From Candidatus Gastranaerophilales bacterium (GTDB lineage: Bacteria > Cyanobacteriota > Vampirovibrionia > Gastranaerophilales > Gastranaerophilaceae): a stretch of DNA of 16,906 nucleotides. Numbering within the stretch: the stretch's first letter is position 1; every line of letters starts with the position of its first letter. Position numbers and translations under genes: made by a program. Below the pieces are notes generated by a model. It did no database searches. It was not told where the DNA came from and saw nothing but the letters and a program-made list of their open reading frames with translations. The DNA lies in contig CANQLK010000020.1 in assembly GCA_947624665.1 (NCBI GenBank), positions 1 through 16,906 on the forward strand. Reading direction: 5' to 3'. This document shows, piece by piece, positions 1 through 6,140 of the stretch.

Positions 1-2
1 GG

Positions 3-44
3 TGTGATTATAAGGAAGATGAAAATGAAACAATTTATGAATAA
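3..44 (+). CDS. C-terminal end of a gene entering from the left (partial)
   Basis: Reading frame 3 is open from the window edge and gives 13 codons rich in acidic residues (ending in E-T-I-Y-E) before a TAA at 42-44. The other two plus frames are a less convincing peptide (frame 1, stop at 76-78) and an immediate stop (frame 2). The first copy of a stem-loop with a T-rich 3' flank follows about 50 bases later, as expected of a terminator behind a plus-strand gene. Product unknown; too little sequence to name it. Confidence 0.35.
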   Translation, partial: CDYKEDENETIYE

Positions 45-146
45 TAAAAAAATATTTTGGTCTTTAACATCATCATAACAGATTTATATTTTTGAAGAGA
101 AGGTGTTCTTTGTGAGTCAAAAATCAGAACATTAAACCTTCTCTTC
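40..146 (+). repeat. Tandem unit copy 1 with stem-loop (94-146)
   Basis: First of two diverged tandem units spaced about 173 bases apart. The hairpin has an outer 10-bp stem (GAAGAGAAGG at 94-103 with CCTTCTCTTC at 137-146) and an inner stem (TGTTCT at 104-109 with AGAACA at 126-131), with an asymmetric bulge TTAAA at 132-136. A T-rich run (TTTTCTT) follows directly, so in the plus direction it could act as an intrinsic terminator for the gene ending at 44. Bases 40-93 align without gaps to 213-266 at roughly 70 percent identity by eye. Confidence 0.65.
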
Positions 147-212
147 TTTTCTTGAAAAATAAAAAGGGTAATTAATTTATATAAAAAGGATTATTTGACG
201 AAAAGATATAAG

Positions 213-322
213 AATAAAAAGAAAATAGTTTGTAATTTTATCTTATTAAAGCAGTTTTTTATTTCTGAAGAGAAGCTGTTTTTATGCGAAAATCTATAAT
301 AAAAACATTAAACCTTCTCTTC
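213..322 (+). repeat. Tandem unit copy 2 with stem-loop (267-322)
   Basis: Second copy of the unit. The outer stem is GAAGAGAAG at 267-275 with CTTCTCTTC at 314-322 (the tenth pair has become C opposite C). The inner stem differs in sequence from copy 1 but still pairs: TGTTTTTAT at 277-285 with ATAAAAACA at 299-307. The bulge TTAAA (308-312) and the T-rich tail are kept. Keeping pairing while changing sequence argues that the folded form matters. It may be a terminator or a small RNA; no promoter between the copies is convincing. Confidence 0.65.
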
Positions 323-403
323 TTTTCTTTTGAATTATTATGAAAATAATTAGAATATTTATATAATAAGATTAATTGTTTTTTTTCAAGAACTTACCAA
401 AAT

Positions 404-446
404 AATCAAACTGACTGTTAAAAGAAATCAAACTGAGTGTTCAGTT
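404..446. repeat. Short direct repeat with a hairpin
   Basis: Two 16-base copies of AATCAAACTGASTGTT lie at 404-419 and 426-441 with one difference, 22 bases apart. The second copy also forms a 6-bp hairpin with a 4-base loop (AACTGA at 431-436, TCAGTT at 441-446). It sits in a non-coding stretch next to the GC-richer sequence that starts near 450. No function can be assigned. Confidence 0.5.
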
Positions 447-460
447 ACAGACCCGTCAAA

Positions 461-577
461 CTACGGCTCAATTCTTCGCCTTGTTTGTCGTGCAAATCCT
501 GTCATCCCGATTTCTCTTCCTTTATCAGTATTGGATTTTACCTGCTTCCCTTTTTCTTGTGTCCACTCTGTGTCCAT
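461..577 (-). other. Possible 38-codon ORF or repeat-element remnant
   Basis: On the minus strand an ATG at 575-577 opens a 38-residue frame ending in a basic stretch (R-Q-T-R-R-R-I-E-P) before a TAG at 461-463. The frame stays open 12 codons further upstream. There is no Shine-Dalgarno sequence before the ATG, and base composition (a GC-richer patch at about 450-530 in very AT-rich surroundings) is unlike the neighbouring genes. It may be an interspersed repeat or a broken gene remnant rather than a gene. Confidence 0.2.
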
Positions 578-654
578 TTTTGATTTTGAATTAAATACTA
601 AGTCTGTGAATTAAGAAGTGTCATAGCTGATTTTATATCTTTTAAATATTTAAT

Positions 655-840
655 CTAGTGTCGCAAAGCTCATTCTTCGCTTGCTGTCTTGAAATTGCTT
701 TACGCTCGGTCTGGTCGCTCCTTCGGCTGCCGCCTTGTACTCGCTTCCGACCTCGCTTACCGGACTTCGTCCGTCTGCAATTCCGCTCGTTTTGTAACCT
801 TTTCAATACGCCACTCGCATATTTTTACTCACTCCTTAGG
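655..840 (-). ncRNA. GC-rich island, candidate structured RNA
   Basis: About 190 bases of near-balanced GC stand out between AT-rich flanks, directly downstream of the 867-1301 gene. On the minus strand it folds into several stems: 817-823 with 805-811 (7 bp, 5-base loop), 769-773 with 761-765 (5 bp, 3-base loop), 748-752 with 713-717 (5 bp closing a larger arm), and 697-704 with 662-669 (8 bp). The first and last contain one G-U pair in the minus-strand RNA that would be a C-A mismatch in the plus-strand RNA, which favours minus-strand transcription. It matches no RNA family I recognise. Alternatives are a repeat element or a 3' untranslated region. The plus-strand frame across it (658-870) has no family resemblance and is taken as spurious. 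Confidence 0.35.
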
Positions 841-866
841 CTTATCGTAAAAATTTACTCGTACAT

Positions 867-1301
867 CTAATTATAAAATTCATCAACTTCTTTTGATAAA
901 TTAAATACGGAATCAATAATTCCGGCGTAATTTTTAGAGTCTTTTATATAATCAAGTATTTCTTTTTTCGTACCCTTTAAAAGAAAGTTTGAAACCATTC
1001 TGTCGCTGTTAGGGTGATGAACTCCTATTGATAAATACCTTTGAGTTCTGTCTTTTGTATCAGGTGTAATATACAATTGACCTTTATTTATTGTTTCAGG
1101 TATGGGAAATTCAGCATATACTTTTCCGAAAAATCCATATTCGCTTACTTCTTTTTCGGCTAAATCAAAATAAGCATTACAAAGGTTCGGCATTAATACA
1201 TTTTTAAATTTATCCATTTTCTCTTTGCTTACCACTGTTCCGTTTTCCTTGTTTATACCTGAAAAAGAGTTTTTGTAATTATTAAATCCGTTAATTTCCA
1301 T
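867..1301 (-). CDS. Small unknown protein downstream of the RelA/SpoT-domain gene
   Basis: A 144-residue soluble protein of no family I recognise. It has no signal peptide or membrane segment. Residues 1-18 are Asn/Gly/Ser-rich and contain N-S-F-S-G, resembling the N-terminal stretches of two other proteins in this window; a mixed alpha/beta body follows. A good Shine-Dalgarno (AAAGGA, about 1308-1313) precedes the ATG. The gene begins 47 bases after the stop of the 1,461-residue gene on the same strand with no terminator between them, so co-transcription is likely. In toxin or effector loci this position is typical of an immunity protein or chaperone; that role is inference from position only. 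Confidence 0.75.
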   Translation of the reverse strand: MEINGFNNYKNSFSGINKENGTVVSKEKMDKFKNVLMPNLCNAYFDLAEKEVSEYGFFGKVYAEFPIPETINKGQLYITPDTKDRTQRYLSIGVHHPNSDRMVSNFLLKGTKKEILDYIKDSKNYAGIIDSVFNLSKEVDEFYN

Positions 1302-1348
1302 AATATTTCCTTTACATTATATCATATATAAAACCCGAAAAAATTTTT

Positions 1349-4300
1349 TTATCCATGTATTTTTTTATTTAATTTTATAAGTCCATCCATAGAGAGAATA
1401 TTACTATTAGTGATTATATCTCCTGATTTTAATTTTAAATCACACGGAATTGAAGGTTGGGGTATTTCTATACCCAATTCTTTTAATCTTAGATAATCAT
1501 AAGTATCTGTTAAGTATTTATTGTAAGATTTATAACTATTTTCATCCATATTTTTTATCAGATTATATACTTCGGAATATTCCGTATCTTTTGCAGTTAT
1601 TTTACCTTGTCTTATATCATAAGGAATATGCTCAACGTCACCAAAAGCGTTTACTTCGGTACCCCTTATTTGAAGCTCGCCGTTTCCTGTTGTCTTATCA
1701 CCAAATTTATGTGTTACATTCATTTGAGATGAGGTATATCCAGAGTCTTTAACTGCTCCTTTTGGTTTAATTACGGCATTGTCATATTCAAATTTTTTGA
1801 TACTGTCACCGGTATCGTTTTGAGCTAATATACCTTTTCCATTATTATCCCATTTTGTAACTATTTTTAATTTTCCACCATACGTGTCTTTTACAGCTTT
1901 AGCAATCCTGAATAACTGGTTATCTGTAAAATATGATGATATATCATTACCGTAATTATTTAATTCGGTAATTTCTATTCTTTTAGCGATAATATCTTTA
2001 ATAAGTTTATCGACAATTTCGTCTGTTTGTGCTTCTTTAAGCGTATTTATAACAGTTGTTTTTATAGTATCAAAGTTTTCAATGCCTTCAGGTATCGTAT
2101 TTGATTTTATGCTGTCTATAAATTGTTCGGGAGTGAGTACAGTTTCAAATCCTTCTTGTTTCAATGTTTTTCTGATGATATCAATTGATTCATCGGGAGT
2201 TAAACTCCTTATTTGAATTCTTGTTCCGTAAGAATCACCTATTGCATTTTTGCATGCACTCGCAATTCCTTCGGGCGTATTACCTTCAATTTGGATTAAA
2301 CCTTTTTCATACTTTGCCATTAATTTATTTAATGTTGATTTTATACCTTTAGGTCGTGCAGATAAGATATCTTCCGGATTAGTAAGTTCCTGTACACTTT
2401 TTTGTGCTTCATTGATATATTTTGTACTTGTATTGTATAAATTTATTGCTTGTTTTTCAAGTTCGGCTTCAACTTCAGGAGTTAGCTCTATTTTCCTTTC
2501 TTTAGGATTCGTCAAAATCTCTTGTTTTTTTGCAGCTTGTTTATTTTTTGGTTTACTTACTACGTCAAGTGCATTAGGAGCGGAAAATTTTTCATCCTTG
2601 ATTAATCTCATCGCAGTTGCAAAATTTTCATCATCAAGAACCGCAAGTTCTCCGATATAATATTTTGAAATTTGTTCATCTGCCATTAATTGATCGACTC
2701 TTTGTGCTTGTTCTCCGGTTAAAACCGATGAATCAGCTATCCTTGATGCAGGCATGCCGTTATCAAGAAGATTTAATGCTCTGTCAATTGTTGCATCTTC
2801 CAGTTTTGATAATTGTCTTGCGTAATAAGGGTCAATTTTGGGATTTTCCATTAAAGATAAACATTTTTTATATTGTTCATCTGTTAATTTTGTTATATCT
2901 TTAATGTAAGAACTTTCAACATTCATTGCTTCAAGCTCTAAGGTACGTTTTTGAATTGTTGCATCATCGATTTTAATTTGTGTTTCAGGTTTTACATCAA
3001 TTGCTGCAGGATTTTCGATGCCATTATGAGGCAATTCGGTTAAATTATCAGCATCAGCAGATTTAGTATTAATTGTTTCCCCTTCACCTGTTTCAATTCT
3101 GCCTTCAGGGCGTGCTTCATCTGCTGAAAGATATCTTGATTCCTCTCCCGTATATTTGGTTGTTGTTTCTATATCAGAGTTTTTTGTATGCATTGTGGCA
3201 TTATCTGCTCCGTCAATTATTTCGGGTTTTACATCGGCAGATTTAACTTTTTTACTTTCTAAAGCTTTGTATCCTCTTACACCGGACATAATGTCAAGGA
3301 ATACACTTAAACTGTTGCCGGATAAGTTAAAATCACCTGTTGTTAAATAATCAAAACCTATACCGAGTGAACCGTCTAATAAAACTTCTGTTCCTGTTCC
3401 GATTACTGATATTTGTGAGGAGGTAAATGCGCTTGCTTCAGTAAGCTTGGCTGATAGTAAGCTGTTAGCACTGCTTGCAGTTTTACCTATTCCCATACCT
3501 ATTGCTATAAAGCTTGCTTCTTTTAGCGTATCTTTTACTAATCCTTGCCAATCTTCATTTTTTGTATTATTTGATGCCATATTTAACGCATCTATTCCAT
3601 TATCGGCAAATGACCCTCCCAGTGCCATTACACCTCCGACAACAGGGCAGAAAAATCCTATACCTATTCCGCCCATTGATACAGCTGCTGATACCTTTTG
3701 AGAATATGAATCCATATCATTTATGTATGAATTTAATGTATTTCTTAATTCCGATTCACCAAAAACTTTTGTATATGACTCTTCATAATCGGATATAACT
3801 TCATCAATACTTTTTCCGTTTTCCGCTTCGTATGAATCGGTATATCTTTTCTGTAATATTTCATTCTTTGCTACATCATTATTAATTTGGCTTATTGTTA
3901 AATTAGCCATGGCAAAATCGTTATTATATTCATCTGATGCTAAATATTCTTCAGGATTATATGTAATTTCATATGTATTACCTTTGCCATTATATCCTTG
4001 GAAGGCATATAGTGAATCAGGATTATTTTCATCACTTTCAAATTTTAAAGTATACTCAATTTGACCTTTATCATTTTTTTTAGCTTCTGCCGAGGTTAAT
4101 TTATTACCGGCATAGTCTAAAGCTATATCAGGATTTTGTTCATCAATAATCGACTGATAATATTCATTAAATACCAAAATGGCATCATCTTCACTGCAAT
4201 TTTGTAGTTCTTTTATTGTATCTATTGCATCATCTAATGTAACATCTTTCAGCATTTCTTCAGTATTATATGCTGTTGCTATTCCTATATTTACTTGTGA

Positions 4301-5734
4301 ATATGCATAGCTGTCATTAATGTATTTATTAACATTATCTTGAGAATATTCTTGTCCTGTCCAGAATTTATATATTGATTTAAAATCATTTGCAGATGTT
4401 TTTTCAACATCGTTTGGTTCTATTTTACCGTTGGTAAAAATATTTTCTATCGGAAGCGGTAAAGCAAAATCTTCTTTATCTATCCCATAAGAGATATATC
4501 CTTCTTCGTTAAGATTTTCTTCATCATACAAATAATTTTCATCTTCGGAATATTTTATTTGGAATACTATTTCATCATTCTCTTTTGCCAGACGTATATC
4601 GTCGAACATTGATGGTGCCATATATTCCGCATATTGTTTATTATTATTTATATATTTATTAAATGCATTAATTGCATCTTCGTCGTTTTGATAGTATGAT
4701 TTATAAACATTAAATTTGTCTTGGAAATTTTCACAGTTATTTACACGATTTGCAAATTCTATAGCACTGTATTGCCCTGCTTCTTTTTCATCATTATTAA
4801 TAGCTGATGTTAGTGATTCAGTAAGTCCCTTATAATTGTCGAAATCTTCTTGAACCATTTTTTTTGATATTCCAAGATTGGTTATATCTTTAAGAGCATT
4901 ATAAACATAGTCTACACATCCTTCAGAATTTTTTTGTAATTCAAATTGCTCATCTAAATTTTGATAATTGTTTGCTATTTGTTTTAAGGTAATGATTTCT
5001 CCGTATTCTTCATCTGAAAGGTTATCTCTTTTTGTATATTCGGAGGCAATTTTCATTAGAGCATTTATTGCTGTTTTATCAAGTAATTCTTCAGAATTCT
5101 TTTCATTTTTATTATTTAATTGTGTTGAGTTATTATCTTCTTCTTTCTTTTGTGTTTCTTGACTTTGCTGATTTTGTCGAGCTTGTTTTGCTTTTAAATC
5201 TTCAATTTCACTTATCGTTGTATCTATTTCTAATTGTGCAGATGATATATTTTCGTTGTATTCGTCTAATGCTTGTTCGAAACTTTCTATATCAGACAAT
5301 AATTCCTGATATTGATTTTGTTTTTCGATTAATTCTTGCTGTGCTTGTTGTTGTGCTTGAAGAGCGCTGTCAAGCTGGGCTTGGGCCTGCGCTATTAAGG
5401 CATCTCTATAAGAATAATCCATTGTTACCGAGCCGTCTTCGTTCGGTATTTCTATCCCCTCTGTTGATTTTGCAGACGAAAGCGCTTGCCGAGCAAATGC
5501 AACATCAGCGTTAGCATTATTTAATGCCTCTTTTGCAGAAGATATTGCCGAATTAAGTTCTATATTGTCTGCTTGTGCACTTGATAATTCGTTTTCCGTA
5601 TTTGATTTCGCTGTTACAAATATGGATTTCCCCAGTTCAAGCGAATTGACCTTTGACTCTTTTGTTGATATTTCAGAAGCATAAGAATTATTTGTTCTTT
5701 GATTTCCCTGATTTTTATTAATTTCAAAAGCCAT
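1349..5734 (-). CDS. Giant RelA/SpoT-domain protein (putative alarmone synthetase effector or toxin)
   Basis: The likely start is the ATG at 5732-5734, preceded by AGGAAAGG seven bases upstream; an ATG 24 bases earlier lacks such a site. The 1,461-residue product has: a coiled-coil, Gln/Ala-rich region (about 45-200); an acidic mixed region (210-680); a Gly-rich hydrophobic stretch (682-820); a Glu/Thr-rich linker; four helical repeats of 26-29 residues (944-1054), each with a Leu-(T/E/D)-x-E-like core; and a C-terminal RelA/SpoT-type domain (about 1120-1385). The last keeps the synthetase signature: RPKGIKSTLNK (R1127, K1129, S1133, K1137), DSYGTRI with D1167, SGYTSSQ with Y1333, GELQIRG with E1353, then EHIPYDIR. 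Such domains transfer pyrophosphate from ATP to a nucleotide 3' position. The metal-binding Asp and Glu are present, so activity is plausible. About 166 residues separate D1167 and Y1333, much longer than in Rel enzymes. No signal peptide. An effector or toxin role is inferred. Confidence 0.75.
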   Translation of the reverse strand: MAFEINKNQGNQRTNNSYASEISTKESKVNSLELGKSIFVTAKSNTENELSSAQADNIELNSAISSAKEALNNANADVAFARQALSSAKSTEGIEIPNEDGSVTMDYSYRDALIAQAQAQLDSALQAQQQAQQELIEKQNQYQELLSDIESFEQALDEYNENISSAQLEIDTTISEIEDLKAKQARQNQQSQETQKKEEDNNSTQLNNKNEKNSEELLDKTAINALMKIASEYTKRDNLSDEEYGEIITLKQIANNYQNLDEQFELQKNSEGCVDYVYNALKDITNLGISKKMVQEDFDNYKGLTESLTSAINNDEKEAGQYSAIEFANRVNNCENFQDKFNVYKSYYQNDEDAINAFNKYINNNKQYAEYMAPSMFDDIRLAKENDEIVFQIKYSEDENYLYDEENLNEEGYISYGIDKEDFALPLPIENIFTNGKIEPNDVEKTSANDFKSIYKFWTGQEYSQDNVNKYINDSYAYSQVNIGIATAYNTEEMLKDVTLDDAIDTIKELQNCSEDDAILVFNEYYQSIIDEQNPDIALDYAGNKLTSAEAKKNDKGQIEYTLKFESDENNPDSLYAFQGYNGKGNTYEITYNPEEYLASDEYNNDFAMANLTISQINNDVAKNEILQKRYTDSYEAENGKSIDEVISDYEESYTKVFGESELRNTLNSYINDMDSYSQKVSAAVSMGGIGIGFFCPVVGGVMALGGSFADNGIDALNMASNNTKNEDWQGLVKDTLKEASFIAIGMGIGKTASSANSLLSAKLTEASAFTSSQISVIGTGTEVLLDGSLGIGFDYLTTGDFNLSGNSLSVFLDIMSGVRGYKALESKKVKSADVKPEIIDGADNATMHTKNSDIETTTKYTGEESRYLSADEARPEGRIETGEGETINTKSADADNLTELPHNGIENPAAIDVKPETQIKIDDATIQKRTLELEAMNVESSYIKDITKLTDEQYKKCLSLMENPKIDPYYARQLSKLEDATIDRALNLLDNGMPASRIADSSVLTGEQAQRVDQLMADEQISKYYIGELAVLDDENFATAMRLIKDEKFSAPNALDVVSKPKNKQAAKKQEILTNPKERKIELTPEVEAELEKQAINLYNTSTKYINEAQKSVQELTNPEDILSARPKGIKSTLNKLMAKYEKGLIQIEGNTPEGIASACKNAIGDSYGTRIQIRSLTPDESIDIIRKTLKQEGFETVLTPEQFIDSIKSNTIPEGIENFDTIKTTVINTLKEAQTDEIVDKLIKDIIAKRIEITELNNYGNDISSYFTDNQLFRIAKAVKDTYGGKLKIVTKWDNNGKGILAQNDTGDSIKKFEYDNAVIKPKGAVKDSGYTSSQMNVTHKFGDKTTGNGELQIRGTEVNAFGDVEHIPYDIRQGKITAKDTEYSEVYNLIKNMDENSYKSYNKYLTDTYDYLRLKELGIEIPQPSIPCDLKLKSGDIITNSNILSMDGLIKLNKKIHG

Positions 5735-6140
5735 TGGCACACCTTTCCTGCACACCATGGTTATCGGTTTTATTTGAAAAAACTTTAGAACACGTTAATA
5801 ATTGTTAATAAACTATGAAGAACCCAGCCACATACTTTAATAAGTATATACTTTTAATATCAGATTTTTGTTATCTGTTTCAATTACTTAATATTTTAGT
5901 AATTTTCTGCTTCATATCAGGTAAATGCCGGGTTATGACAAACCTGACATTTTGCACAAAAGTTTTACTGAAACGTCATATCAATCACAATTGTTTTTAG
6001 CACTAAAAAGTATAATTAACTCAAAAAAAATACAATATAAAATAATCTTTCTTGCACTATTTTTAATTTCATTTACATATTTTAATAATAAATCAATTTT
6101 GAGTTAAGTTTTGATTTATTATAAAAAAGGAGTAAGAAGG
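5735..6140. promoter_or_regulatory. Divergent intergenic region between the RelA/SpoT and HD genes
   Basis: A 406-base AT-rich region that must hold promoters for both flanking large genes. Visible elements: a tandem GTTAATAA repeat at 5794-5811; a 12-base perfect palindrome AAGTATATACTT at 5842-5853; and widely spaced inverted arms TTAACTCAAAA (6016-6026) and TTTTGAGTTAA (6097-6107), 70 bases apart, close to the 823-residue gene. No unambiguous -35/-10 pair is seen on either strand. Two short frames here (plus strand, 5815-6000 and 5925-6107) lack good ribosome sites and are not called. Confidence 0.45.
6127..6132 (+). promoter_or_regulatory. Ribosome binding site fixing the start of the HD gene
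   Basis: AAGGAG lies eight bases before the ATG at 6141. The frame is open upstream to a TTG at 6111, but that start would place this Shine-Dalgarno inside the coding sequence, so 6141 is preferred. Confidence 0.7.

Noticed and set aside
94..322. CRISPR array, integron attC sites or a type III toxin-antitoxin RNA repeat
   Set aside because: Only two copies, spaced about 173 bases with diverged sequence; no short identical repeats with unique spacers, no attC core motifs, and no toxin gene next to them.
658..870. Plus-strand frame of 70 codons over the GC-rich island
   Set aside because: It starts with a non-ATG codon without a ribosome site and reads through the repeated CTTCGCT-like sequence; the structured-RNA or repeat explanation fits better.
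1316..1324. An extended -10-like TGATATAAT on the minus strand before the 144-residue gene
   Set aside because: A transcript from it would begin at or inside the Shine-Dalgarno sequence (1308-1313), leaving no usable leader; AT-rich chance match is more likely, with co-transcription from the large gene.
5032..5514. Long plus-strand frames opposite the 1,461-residue gene (also at 1450, 2250, 3447)
   Set aside because: They are antisense shadows of a clearly coding minus-strand gene, with Leu/Phe/Ser-rich translations and no family resemblance.
1349..5734. Housekeeping Rel or SpoT enzyme
   Set aside because: There is no TGS or ACT domain after the synthetase and no HD domain before it in the same chain; the bulk of the protein is unrelated to long Rel proteins.
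5925..6107. Plus-strand frame of 60 codons with a hydrophobic segment before the HD gene
   Set aside because: No proper ribosome site spacing, AT-driven composition, and it covers likely promoter and inverted-repeat sequence of the divergent region.
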